A stretch of DNA of 64,000 nucleotides, taken from Pseudomonas sp. FeN3W (GTDB lineage: Bacteria > Pseudomonadota > Gammaproteobacteria > Pseudomonadales > Pseudomonadaceae). Location of the stretch: positions 496,001-560,000 of the forward strand of contig CP136010.1 of assembly GCA_030263805.2 (NCBI GenBank). Direction: 5' to 3'. Within the stretch, counting starts at the first letter, position 1; every line of letters starts with the position of its first letter. Of the stretch, positions 23,161-31,752 are shown piece after piece. The position numbers and the translations under genes were made by a program. A model generated the notes under the pieces. The model did no database searches, was not told where the DNA came from, and was given only the letters and a program-made list of their open reading frames with translations.

Positions 23161-25020
23161 TCAGAACCTTTCGATTTCCGCCTCAGCCTGCAGCTTCTGC
23201 CGAAACGCTGCGAAGTCCTGCTGGCCGACGCGAGATGCAAGGAAGCGTCGATAATTGAGCTTCTCTTCATCGGTTAGCGCGGCTTCCGGCTCATTGACGC
23301 CGTTCAGGCGTACAACCGCGTAGTCACCGTTGCTCAACGCCACTCCGGAATAGCTGGGCTTGTCCTGCTGTTCCGGCCGCGGCATGCGGAATACCGCCTG
23401 CAGCAGAGCTGGTGCAACGCCTTCCTGACTGCGCGTGGCGGCCTCCACGGCTTGCCATTGGCTGTCATCAGGCTGCTGTCCTTTGCGCAGGTCCGCCAAC
23501 AACTGTTCACCCTTGGCACGGGCCGCTTCGGCAGCCAGGCTGCGCTGAAGCTGCTGAACGATATCCTCACGCACATCCGCAAGCGGGATCGCCGCAGGCT
23601 TCAGGTGTTCCTTCACGCGCAGTGCAATGGAGGTATCGGGGTCGAGTTCGATGACGCTGCTGTTGGCGCCATCCACCAGTACTTCGTCGCTGAATGCAGC
23701 CTGGATCACCTGACGATTGGCCGTGATGCCTTCGCCACCGTCACGCCCGAAGGCTTCGGTGGTCTGCACCATCAAGCCGAGCTCCTGAGCGGGCTGGGCC
23801 AGATCGGATGCCTCGAATGCCGAATCTTCCAGCTGCTTGCTGGTTTCCACGAAGCGCTGCTCAACCTGCTGCGCCTTGAGCTCGCGTACCAGTTCAGGCT
23901 TCATGCTCTCGAAGGCAGGAACTTCCGGCGACTGAACACCCAGCAGCTTGATGATATGCCAGCCGAATTCGGACTGGACCGGAGCCGAGACCTCGCCCTC
24001 GTTCAAGGCATAGAGTGCATCTTCGAATGCCGGGTCATACACGCCCGGACCGGCGAAGCCAAGATCACCACCCTCGTTCGCAGAACCCGGATCCTGGGAC
24101 TCTTCCTTGGCAACCGCAGCGAAGTCGTCACCGCTCTTCACCCGCGCAGCAATCTCATCGATCTTGGCCTTGGCCTCGTCGTCGCTCAACTCACCGCCGG
24201 TCTCGATGAGGATATGGGCAGCGCGACGCTGCTCGGCCAGATTGGCGATCTGCTTCTGATAAAGCTCCTGCAGCTCCTCGTCCGACACTTCGACCTGGTC
24301 GAAGAATGACTCCTTCTTCAACTCGACGTACTCGACGATGACCTGCTCTGGCGTACGGAAACGCTCAGCGTTTTCGTCGTAGTACTCCTTGATCTGCTCG
24401 TCGCTGACCTCAATCGACTCCTGCTGAGCAGGCACGGTGAGTGTGGCGAAGTCACGCGTCTGCATTTCGAGGCGCGCAAAGCTCTCAACCTGCTGATCGG
24501 TGACGAAACCGGTTCCAGAGATACCGGCCCGCAGCTGTCCGATAAGCATTTCCTGCTCGAGCAGCTGACGGAACTGGAGACGGGAATAACCCATCTGCTG
24601 GATAACCTGATCGAAACGTGCAGCGCTGAAAGCGCCGTCAACCTGGAACTCGGGGGTTTGCAGGATCAGTTGGTCGAGCGCTTCGCTGGAGAAGGCAAAA
24701 TTGGCGCTCTTGGCACTCTGCAACAGCAACATGCGATCGATCAGCGAACCGAGCGCGGAATCACGAAACAGACGATCATCCAGCAACGAGGCATCGAAAT
24801 CCTGGCCAAGTTGTTGCGCAAGCTGGCGCCGCTGCATGTTCATCGCTTGGTCAAGCTCGTAACGGGAGATCTCCTCGCCGTTGACCTCTGCGGCATTCTG
24901 GTTGTTGCTCGCGGCATTGAAGATAGCCTCGAAACCCGTCAGCGCCAGCAGCATGACGATGATGCCGATGATGGTTTTGGCTATCCAGCCTTGCGAATTG
25001 TCCCTGATGTTCTGAAGCAT
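23161..25020 (-). CDS. ppiD: PpiD-type membrane-anchored peptidyl-prolyl isomerase
   Basis: A 619-residue periplasmic folding factor anchored in the inner membrane. It has one N-terminal transmembrane segment (IAKTIIGIIVMLLALTGFEAIF, about 13-34), a SurA-like N domain, and a parvulin domain in the middle (RRAAHILIET... GGDLGFAGPG... FGWHIIKLLG). It acts near the Sec translocon on proteins leaving the membrane. It lies downstream of hupB on the same strand, as in other pseudomonads. Confidence 0.92.
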   Translation of the reverse strand: MLQNIRDNSQGWIAKTIIGIIVMLLALTGFEAIFNAASNNQNAAEVNGEEISRYELDQAMNMQRRQLAQQLGQDFDASLLDDRLFRDSALGSLIDRMLLLQSAKSANFAFSSEALDQLILQTPEFQVDGAFSAARFDQVIQQMGYSRLQFRQLLEQEMLIGQLRAGISGTGFVTDQQVESFARLEMQTRDFATLTVPAQQESIEVSDEQIKEYYDENAERFRTPEQVIVEYVELKKESFFDQVEVSDEELQELYQKQIANLAEQRRAAHILIETGGELSDDEAKAKIDEIAARVKSGDDFAAVAKEESQDPGSANEGGDLGFAGPGVYDPAFEDALYALNEGEVSAPVQSEFGWHIIKLLGVQSPEVPAFESMKPELVRELKAQQVEQRFVETSKQLEDSAFEASDLAQPAQELGLMVQTTEAFGRDGGEGITANRQVIQAAFSDEVLVDGANSSVIELDPDTSIALRVKEHLKPAAIPLADVREDIVQQLQRSLAAEAARAKGEQLLADLRKGQQPDDSQWQAVEAATRSQEGVAPALLQAVFRMPRPEQQDKPSYSGVALSNGDYAVVRLNGVNEPEAALTDEEKLNYRRFLASRVGQQDFAAFRQKLQAEAEIERF

Positions 25021-25082
25021 GCGACCCCCAGGAGTCTGCGGCGCGATCGGATGCGCAACGCGGGTGGAAACCGGATAAAAGA

Positions 25083-25106
25083 AAGGCGCATCCAGGGATG
25101 CGCCTT
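25083..25106 (-). terminator. Hairpin between hupB and ppiD
   Basis: An 11-bp perfect inverted repeat (AAGGCGCATCC / GGATGCGCCTT) lies about 120 bp after the hupB stop and 60 bp before the ppiD start. On the minus strand it is followed by TTCTTTTATCC, which fits a rho-independent terminator for hupB. The remaining gap to hupB (25107-25225) shows no gene. Confidence 0.65.
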
Positions 25107-25225
25107 CTCGGAGCTTTTGGAGCGGTTGGGCTTATTCCCCCAAGCCAGATTGCAACAGGGCAAGCCTGCTCGACAACCGCCCCGAGCCAGTGCAGCGCGA
25201 GCTGACTGACCGGGTAGAAAGACGC

Positions 25226-25498
25226 TTAGTTGACAGCGTCTTTCAGAGCCTTGCCAGCTTTGAAGCCAGGGATCTTGGCAGCAGCGATGTTGATCGGCTT
25301 GCCAGTCTGCGGGTTGCGGCCGGTGCGCGCAGCACGCTCCTTGACAGCGAAAGTACCGAAACCAACCAGTACCACGGAGTCACCAGCCTTCAGGGCACCG
25401 GTGACGGATTCGATCACTGCATCCAGCGCGCGGCCAGCAACAGCTTTTGGGATATCAGCAGATGCAGCGATGGCATCGATCAGTTCCGACTTGTTCAC
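25226..25498 (-). CDS. hupB: DNA-binding protein HU-beta
   Basis: A 90-residue histone-like nucleoid protein. Sequence signatures: MNKSELIDAIAASADI, the VLVGFGTFAVKERAARTGRNPQTGK beta-arm region with the proline that inserts into DNA, and the FKAGKALKDAV tail. It forms dimers that bend DNA without sequence preference. Gene order lon-hupB-ppiD is conserved in Pseudomonas. Confidence 0.97.
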   Translation of the reverse strand: MNKSELIDAIAASADIPKAVAGRALDAVIESVTGALKAGDSVVLVGFGTFAVKERAARTGRNPQTGKPINIAAAKIPGFKAGKALKDAVN

Positions 25499-25628
25499 TC
25501 TAAGTCCCCTTATTTCTGTTGAGTCGTATCTTTAATTTTCGGGTGTAAGCAAAGCGGTGCTAGATGGCTATGACACAAGAGGCCGATTAAACAAGGGCGC
25601 CTGAAGTGTGTCAACGTGGCCTTCCAGA

Positions 25629-28025
25629 CTAATGCGTGCTGATTCGCTCCTTGGAATCAGGCTCGCGCTTGTCATCCTTTGCAACAATCTCGGGAGCCGC
25701 ATCGGGCAAGGGCTCCGGCGCGTATTGCAGCGCAATTTGCAGGACCTCGTCAATCCACTTGACCGGTTTAATCTGCAGGTCTTGCTTAATATTTTCAGGA
25801 ATCTCTTTCAGATCACGCTGATTTTCTTCCGGAATGATCACGGTCTTGATCCCACCCCGATGAGCAGCCAGAAGTTTCTCCTTCAATCCGCCAATTGCAA
25901 GCACCTGCCCACGCAATGTTATTTCGCCGGTCATTGCGACATCTGCGCGCACCGGAATCTGAGTCAGCGCGGAAACCAGCGCTGTGCACATGCCGATACC
26001 GGCGCTCGGGCCGTCTTTCGGCGTCGCACCTTCGGGAACGTGGATGTGAATATCCTGTTTTTCGTGGAAGTCAGCCGCCATGCCCAGAGTCGCGGCACGG
26101 CTGCGAACCACTGTCAGAGCCGCTGTGATTGACTCACCCATGACTTCGCCCAGTGATCCGGTCTTGGTCAGGCGCCCTTTTCCGGGCACCACCGCAGCCT
26201 CGATGGTCAGCAGTTCGCCGCCAACCTGAGTCCAGGCAAGGCCTGTCACCTGCCCTACCTGGTCCTGCTGCTCGGCAAGCCCGTAACGGAACTTGCGAAC
26301 GCCCAGGAAATGCTCGAGGGAATCGGCGTCCACTATCACGTGGAAACGCTTCTCCGCGGCATGCTCCTTGACGACCTTGCGGCAAACCTTGGCCAGCTGA
26401 CGCTCGAGACTGCGCACACCAGCCTCACGGGTGTAATAGCGGATAATGTCGCGAATCGCCGCTTCCTGAAATTCCAGTTCGGCTTTCTTCAGGCCATTGG
26501 CCTCGATCTGCTTGGGCGCCAGGTAACGAATTGCAATGTTGACCTTCTCGTCCTCGGTGTAACCCGGCAGCCGGATGACTTCCATGCGATCGAGCAGCGG
26601 CGCGGGGATATTCATCGAATTGGCGGTGCAGAGGAACATCACGTCCGAAAGGTCATAGTCGACCTCGAGATAGTGATCGTTGAAATTGTGGTTCTGTTCG
26701 GGGTCGAGCACTTCCAGCAGAGCCGACGCCGGATCACCTCGCATGTCACTGCCCATCTTGTCGATCTCGTCGAGCAGGAACAGCGGGTTGCGAACGCCTA
26801 CCTTGGTCATCTTCTGAATCAGACGACCGGGCATGGAGCCGATGTAGGTGCGGCGGTGACCACGAATCTCCGCCTCGTCACGCACGCCGCCCAGCGCCAT
26901 GCGTACGAACTTGCGATTGGTCGAACGCGCAATGGACTCGGCCAGCGAGGTTTTACCGACGCCAGGAGGACCTACCAGGCACAGAACTGGCCCTTTCAGC
27001 TTCTTGACGCGCTTCTGCACCGCGAGGTATTCGAGAATGCGATCCTTGACCTCTTCCAGCCCGTAGTGATCGGCATCGAGAACCTCTTCAGCTTTCGCCA
27101 GATCCAGGCGTACCTTGCTGGCAGCCTTCCACGGCACGTTCACCAGCCAATCGATATAGGTGCGAACTACGGTCGCCTCGGCCGACATCGGCGACATCTG
27201 CTTGAGCTTATTGAGCTCGGCCTGGGCCTTGGTGTAGGCGTCTTTGCTGAGGCCGGCGTTCTCGATACGCTTCTTCAGCTCGTCGACTTCATTGTGGCCC
27301 TCGTCGATATCGCCAAGCTCCTTCTGAATGGCCTTCATCTGCTCATTCAGGTAGTACTCGCGCTGGCTGCGCTCCATCTGCTTCTTCACGCGACCGCGAA
27401 TGCGCTTTTCGACCTGTAGCAGGTCGATCTCGGCGTCGAGCAGTGCCAGAACGTGTTCGACGCGCGCCGGGAGGTCGGTTATTTCGAGAATCTGCTGCTT
27501 CTGCTCGATCTTCAGCGCCATATGCGCAGCCATGGTATCGACCAGCCGCGCGGGCTCATCGATGCTGCTCAGCGAGGAAAGAACCTCGGCGGGAACCTTC
27601 TTGCCCAGCTGCACGTACTGTTCGAACTGGCTGAGCAGGCTGCGGGTGAAAACCTCGGACTCGCGCGCATCTATCTCGGCCTCTTCGATCAAGGAAACCT
27701 CGGCGCGACAGTGGTCGTCCACCTCGACGAAACGCTCGATCACGCCACGCTGCTCGCCCTCGACCAGTACCTTGACGGTTCCGTCAGGCAGTTTGAGAAG
27801 CTGCAACACGGTAGCCACCGTACCGACGCGGTACAGCGCATCTTCACCTGGATCGTCATCAGCCGGGTTCTTCTGCGCCAGCAAGAGAATCTGCTTATCG
27901 CCGGCCATGGCGAATTCGAGCGCTTCGATGGATTTTTCACGGCCAACGAAAAGCGGGATCACCATGTGCGGGTAAACCACCACATCGCGCAGCGGCAAAA
28001 GGGGCAATTCGATGGTTGTCTTCAT
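25629..28025 (-). CDS. lon: ATP-dependent protease Lon
   Basis: A 798-residue cytoplasmic ATP-dependent serine protease that removes damaged and regulatory proteins. It has the N-terminal LonA substrate domain, a Walker A motif GPPGVGKT, Walker B FLLDEIDKM and the C-terminal protease with the catalytic Ser in PKDGPSAGIGM and Lys in the following helix (the GGLKEKLLAAHRGGIK region). The start at 28025 (MKTTIELPLLPLRDVV) gives the usual pseudomonad length; a longer frame upstream overlaps nothing but lacks family sequence. A 132-bp gap to clpX carries a hairpin. Confidence 0.97.
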   Translation of the reverse strand: MKTTIELPLLPLRDVVVYPHMVIPLFVGREKSIEALEFAMAGDKQILLLAQKNPADDDPGEDALYRVGTVATVLQLLKLPDGTVKVLVEGEQRGVIERFVEVDDHCRAEVSLIEEAEIDARESEVFTRSLLSQFEQYVQLGKKVPAEVLSSLSSIDEPARLVDTMAAHMALKIEQKQQILEITDLPARVEHVLALLDAEIDLLQVEKRIRGRVKKQMERSQREYYLNEQMKAIQKELGDIDEGHNEVDELKKRIENAGLSKDAYTKAQAELNKLKQMSPMSAEATVVRTYIDWLVNVPWKAASKVRLDLAKAEEVLDADHYGLEEVKDRILEYLAVQKRVKKLKGPVLCLVGPPGVGKTSLAESIARSTNRKFVRMALGGVRDEAEIRGHRRTYIGSMPGRLIQKMTKVGVRNPLFLLDEIDKMGSDMRGDPASALLEVLDPEQNHNFNDHYLEVDYDLSDVMFLCTANSMNIPAPLLDRMEVIRLPGYTEDEKVNIAIRYLAPKQIEANGLKKAELEFQEAAIRDIIRYYTREAGVRSLERQLAKVCRKVVKEHAAEKRFHVIVDADSLEHFLGVRKFRYGLAEQQDQVGQVTGLAWTQVGGELLTIEAAVVPGKGRLTKTGSLGEVMGESITAALTVVRSRAATLGMAADFHEKQDIHIHVPEGATPKDGPSAGIGMCTALVSALTQIPVRADVAMTGEITLRGQVLAIGGLKEKLLAAHRGGIKTVIIPEENQRDLKEIPENIKQDLQIKPVKWIDEVLQIALQYAPEPLPDAAPEIVAKDDKREPDSKERISTH

Positions 28026-28128
28026 AAATTCAGCTCTACGGCGGCCATTCGGCGGTAAACGGATGGGCGATGCCCTTGCAGCAAAGATGAGGGCACGCAC
28101 CATAAAAAACAAGGCGGTGGACCAAATG

Positions 28129-28152
28129 CAAAGGGGCCCGCAGGCCCCTTTG
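28129..28152 (-). terminator. Hairpin after clpX
   Basis: A 10-bp perfect stem (CAAAGGGGCC / GGCCCCTTTG) with a 4-nt loop starts 6 bp after the clpX stop. The tail beyond it on the minus strand is only weakly T-rich, so termination may be partial and let transcripts read into lon. Confidence 0.6.
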
Positions 28153-28157
28153 TTCGA

Positions 28158-29438
28158 TTACGCCTCAGGCGCCGCCTTGGCTGGCGGCTCGGTGTTCTCG
28201 TAAATCAGCAAAGGCTGAGATGTGCCTTCGATCACGCTTTCATCGATGACAACCTTGCTGACGTCCTTCTGCGAAGGAATTTCGTACATCGTGTCGAGCA
28301 ACACACCTTCGAGAATCGAACGCAGACCACGTGCACCTGTCTTGCGCTCAAGAGCACGTGAAGCGACTGCCTTCAGTGCATCCGGGCGGAACTCCAGGTC
28401 CACGCCTTCGAGTTCGAACAGCTTGGCGTACTGTTTGGTCAATGCATTCTTCGGCTCGGTCAGAATCTGGATCAGCGCAGCTTCATCGAGTTCGTCGAGC
28501 GTCGCGATCACCGGCAGACGACCAACGAACTCAGGAATCAGACCAAACTTGACCAGATCATCAGGCTCCACGGCACGCAATGCTTCGCCGATCTTCTTGC
28601 CCGGGTCCTTACTGCGAACTTCGGCATTGAAACCGATGCCGCCCTGAGTCGAACGCCCCTGGATGACCTTCTCCAAACCGGCAAAGGCACCACCGCAGAT
28701 GAACAGGATGTTGCGCGTATCGACCTGCAGAAACTCCTGCTGCGGATGCTTGCGCCCACCCTGTGGCGGAACGGAAGCAACGGTACCTTCGATCAATTTG
28801 AGCAGTGCCTGCTGCACGCCTTCGCCGGATACGTCCCGAGTGATCGACGGGTTATCGGACTTGCGGGAAATCTTGTCGATTTCGTCGATGTAGACGATGC
28901 CCATCTGGGCCTTCTCAACGTCGTAATCGCACTTCTGCAACAGCTTCTGAATGATGTTCTCGACGTCTTCGCCCACATAGCCCGCCTCGGTGAGGGTGGT
29001 GGCATCGGCGATGGTGAAAGGAACATTGAGCAGGCGTGCCAGTGTTTCGGCCAGCAACGTCTTGCCCGAGCCGGTTGGACCGATCAGCAGAATGTTGCTC
29101 TTGCCCAGCTCGACTTCTTCTTTCTTGTCGCGTTGGTTCAAGCGCTTGTAGTGGTTGTATACAGCCACTGCCAGGATCTTCTTGGCGCGCTCCTGACCAA
29201 TGACATACTGGTCGAGAATGCCGCTGATCTCCTTAGGCGCAGGCAGTTTGTGCGCGTTGCTTTCGGCCTGCGCTTCCTGCACCTCCTCGCGGATGATGTC
29301 GTTGCACAGGTCGACGCACTCGTCGCAGATAAAAACGGAGGGCCCGGCGATCAACTTGCGTACTTCATGCTGGCTTTTGCCGCAAAAAGAGCAATAGAGC
29401 AGTTTGCCGGAGTCCTCGCCGTTGCGGGTGTCAGTCAT
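28158..29438 (-). CDS. clpX: ClpX, ATPase subunit of the ClpXP protease
   Basis: A 426-residue AAA+ unfoldase. The N-terminal zinc-binding domain has CSFCGK and CDECVDLC; the ATPase has LIGPTGSGKTLLAETLA (Walker A) and IVYIDEIDKI (Walker B), and the IGF loop (GIGF) that docks to ClpP is present. The start at 29438 (MTDTRNGEDSGKLLYCSFCG) gives the normal length. It follows clpP by about 100 bp with a hairpin in between. Confidence 0.97.
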   Translation of the reverse strand: MTDTRNGEDSGKLLYCSFCGKSQHEVRKLIAGPSVFICDECVDLCNDIIREEVQEAQAESNAHKLPAPKEISGILDQYVIGQERAKKILAVAVYNHYKRLNQRDKKEEVELGKSNILLIGPTGSGKTLLAETLARLLNVPFTIADATTLTEAGYVGEDVENIIQKLLQKCDYDVEKAQMGIVYIDEIDKISRKSDNPSITRDVSGEGVQQALLKLIEGTVASVPPQGGRKHPQQEFLQVDTRNILFICGGAFAGLEKVIQGRSTQGGIGFNAEVRSKDPGKKIGEALRAVEPDDLVKFGLIPEFVGRLPVIATLDELDEAALIQILTEPKNALTKQYAKLFELEGVDLEFRPDALKAVASRALERKTGARGLRSILEGVLLDTMYEIPSQKDVSKVVIDESVIEGTSQPLLIYENTEPPAKAAPEA

Positions 29439-29484
29439 TCGATCGATCCAATCGGGAAGGCTTGAAACACAAGATGAAGGCAAT

Positions 29485-29506
29485 CGTGGGCTTTTTCAAG
29501 CCCACG
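29485..29506 (-). promoter_or_regulatory. Hairpin between clpP and clpX
   Basis: A perfect 9-bp stem (CGTGGGCTT / AAGCCCACG) with a 4-nt loop sits about 30 bp after the clpP stop. It could be an attenuating terminator or protect the 3' end of clpP mRNA. On the minus strand the stem is followed by GATTGCC, not a T run. Confidence 0.5.
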
Positions 29507-29535
29507 GAGCAGCCACATATCGCAGGCTGCAGGGA

Positions 29536-30174
29536 TCAGACCGCCAGTTGGCGCTGGGTCAGAACCTGGTCGATCAAGCCGTACTTGACGGCTTCTTCAC
29601 CGCTCATGAAGTTATCGCGGTCGGTGTCGCGGGCAATCACGTCCATCGGCTGACCGGTATGGTGAGCCAATACTTTGTTCAGGCGCTCGCGGATGGTCAG
29701 GATCTCACGTGCGTGGATCTCGATGTCCGAGGCCTGGCCCTGGAAGCCGCCCAGCGGCTGGTGAATCATCATCCGCGAATGCGGAAGGCAGTAACGCTTG
29801 CCGGCGGTGCCGCCAGCCAGCAGCAAGGCCCCCATGGAGCACGCCTGGCCGATGCAGATGGTCGACACATCCGGCTTGATGAACTGCATGGTGTCGTAGA
29901 TCGACATGCCGGCAGTCACCGAGCCACCTGGAGAATTGATATACAGGTGAATGTCTTTCTCGGGGTTTTCGGCCTCGAGGAACAGCATCTGCGCGACGAT
30001 CAGGTTGGCCATGTAGTCTTCGACCTGGCCGACCATGAAGATCACCCGCTCCTTCAGGAGACGGGAATAGATGTCATAGGCGCGCTCGCCGCGTGCCGAC
30101 TGCTCGATCACCATCGGGACCAGGCCGCCGGCGGCCTGAATGTCCGGAGCTTGCATAAAAGGATTGCGGGACAT
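29536..30174 (-). CDS. clpP: ClpP, proteolytic subunit of ClpXP
   Basis: A 212-residue serine protease that forms the 14-subunit chamber fed by ClpX. Catalytic residues are visible: Ser in GQACSMGALLL, His in SRMMIHQP and Asp in ARDTDRDNFMS. The N-terminal MSRNPFMQAPDIQAAGGLVPMVIEQ includes a short propeptide. It is followed by clpX and preceded by tig on the same strand, the standard order. Confidence 0.97.
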   Translation of the reverse strand: MSRNPFMQAPDIQAAGGLVPMVIEQSARGERAYDIYSRLLKERVIFMVGQVEDYMANLIVAQMLFLEAENPEKDIHLYINSPGGSVTAGMSIYDTMQFIKPDVSTICIGQACSMGALLLAGGTAGKRYCLPHSRMMIHQPLGGFQGQASDIEIHAREILTIRERLNKVLAHHTGQPMDVIARDTDRDNFMSGEEAVKYGLIDQVLTQRQLAV

Positions 30175-30209
30175 GTTCCAACGATACTCCCTATGTCATG
30201 CCTCAAAAG

Positions 30210-30238
30210 ACATAAGCCAGCACGAGGCTGGCTTATGT
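30210..30238 (-). terminator. Terminator of tig
   Basis: A perfect 12-bp stem (ACATAAGCCAGC / GCTGGCTTATGT) with a 5-nt loop lies 25 bp after the tig stop. On the minus strand it is followed by CTTTTGAGG, a short T run. Confidence 0.8.
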
Positions 30239-30263
30239 TTGTGCACTCGAATATATGAAGAAA

Positions 30264-31574
30264 TCAGGCTGCTTGCGGGGCTTCCGCAGGCTTGACAGCT
30301 TCTTCGTAGGAGACCGACTTATCGGTCACTTTAGCCTGCTGCAAGACAGTATCTACAACTTGCTCTTCGAGCACAACCGAGCGAACTTCGTTCAACTGCT
30401 CGGCATTCTTGTAGTACCAGGCGACGACCTGCTCTGGCTCCTGGTAGGCCGAAGCCATCTCCTCGATCAGCTCGCGAACACGGGCCTCATCAGGCTTGAG
30501 CTCTTTCTGCTTGACCACCTCGGCGACGATCAGGCCCAGCACGACGCGGCGCTTGGCCTGCTCCTGGAAGAGGTCGGCCGGCAGTTGGTCGGGCTTGATG
30601 TTGCCACCGAACTGCTGAACGGCCTGCGCACGCAGACGGTTCACTTCGTTGTCGATCAACGACTTGGGCACTTCGATCGGATTGCCAGCGACCAGACCTT
30701 CCATGACCTGGTTCTTCACCTTGGTCTTGATGGCCTGACGCAACTCGCGCTCCATGTTCTTCTTCACTTCAGCACGGAAGCCTTCGACACCACCTTCCTG
30801 CACGCCGAACTGGGCGAAGAATTCGTCATTCAGCTCGGGCAGTTGCGGAGCGGCGACGGCGCTCACGTTAACGGTGAACTCGGCAGTCTTGCCGGCCAGG
30901 TCGAGGTTCTGATAGTCCTCGGGGAAGGTCGGGTTGATCACGCGCTCTTCGCCGGCCTTGGCGCCGACCAGGGCGTCTTCGAAACCAGGAATCATGCGAC
31001 CGGAGCCCAGCACCAGTTGAGTGCCCTTGGCCGAACCGCCGGCGAAGGCTTCACCGTCGATCTTGCCGACGAAATCGATGGTCAGCTGGTCGCCGTTCTC
31101 GGCAGCGCGCTCGACGTTCTCGAAACGGGTGTTCTGCTTGCGCAGAATTTCCAGCATGTTGTCGACGTCGGCGTCGGCCACTTCAGCCTGCAGACGCTCG
31201 ATCTCGATGGCCTCGAAACCGGCCACTTCGAACTCGGGGAACACTTCGAAGGTGGCGACGTATTCCAGATCCTTGCCCTTTTCGAACACTTTCGGCTCGA
31301 CGGACGGGGCACCAGCCGGGTTCAGCTTCTCGGCGACGATGGCTTCGTAGAAGGTCGCCTGGATCAGATCGCCCAGGGCTTCCTGGCGGGCGGCTTCTTC
31401 GTAACGCTGGCGGATCACGCTCATCGGCACTTTGCCGGGACGGAAACCAGGGATCTTGGCACGGCTGGCGGTCTGTTGCAGACGCTTGTTGACTTCGGTC
31501 TCGATGCGCTCGACCGGCACGCCGATGGTCATGCGGCGCTCAAGAGCGGAGGTGCTTTCAACAGAAACTTGCAT
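30264..31574 (-). CDS. tig: Trigger factor (ribosome-associated chaperone)
   Basis: A 436-residue ribosome-bound chaperone and prolyl isomerase. The N-terminal ribosome-binding signature is present (RAKIPGFRPGKVPMSVIRQRY, about residues 35-55), followed by an FKBP-type domain (GDQLTIDFVGKIDGEAFAGG) and a helical C-terminal part. The ATG at 31574 (MQVSVESTSALERRM) has GAGGAAA upstream. It starts the tig-clpP-clpX-lon block; the denitrification operon ends about 180 bp upstream. Confidence 0.97.
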   Translation of the reverse strand: MQVSVESTSALERRMTIGVPVERIETEVNKRLQQTASRAKIPGFRPGKVPMSVIRQRYEEAARQEALGDLIQATFYEAIVAEKLNPAGAPSVEPKVFEKGKDLEYVATFEVFPEFEVAGFEAIEIERLQAEVADADVDNMLEILRKQNTRFENVERAAENGDQLTIDFVGKIDGEAFAGGSAKGTQLVLGSGRMIPGFEDALVGAKAGEERVINPTFPEDYQNLDLAGKTAEFTVNVSAVAAPQLPELNDEFFAQFGVQEGGVEGFRAEVKKNMERELRQAIKTKVKNQVMEGLVAGNPIEVPKSLIDNEVNRLRAQAVQQFGGNIKPDQLPADLFQEQAKRRVVLGLIVAEVVKQKELKPDEARVRELIEEMASAYQEPEQVVAWYYKNAEQLNEVRSVVLEEQVVDTVLQQAKVTDKSVSYEEAVKPAEAPQAA

Positions 31575-31631
31575 GGATTTTCCTCGTTGCACAGACATAA
31601 GCCGGGCGTTCCGGCCCCAGAATGGGCAAGC

Positions 31632-31660
31632 ATTCTAGTGGCTCGGTTGACATAAGTCAC
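31632..31660 (-). promoter_or_regulatory. Candidate sigma-70 promoter for tig
   Basis: On the minus strand, GTGACT and TAGAAT are separated by 17 bp, ending 58 bp before the tig ATG. The -10 hexamer is good and the -35 is moderate. Assigned by eye only. Confidence 0.4.
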
Positions 31661-31752
31661 CCTGCCCGTCGCGCCGAGCAAAAGCCGAATCGCGCCCGGC
31701 TAATCACTGCTTACTTCAGCCCGGTCGAAAACCACAGGCATATGCTGGCCAG

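Noticed and set aside
30255..31655. A 466-codon plus-strand frame opposite tig
   Set aside because: Antisense to trigger factor; no motif and no start signal.
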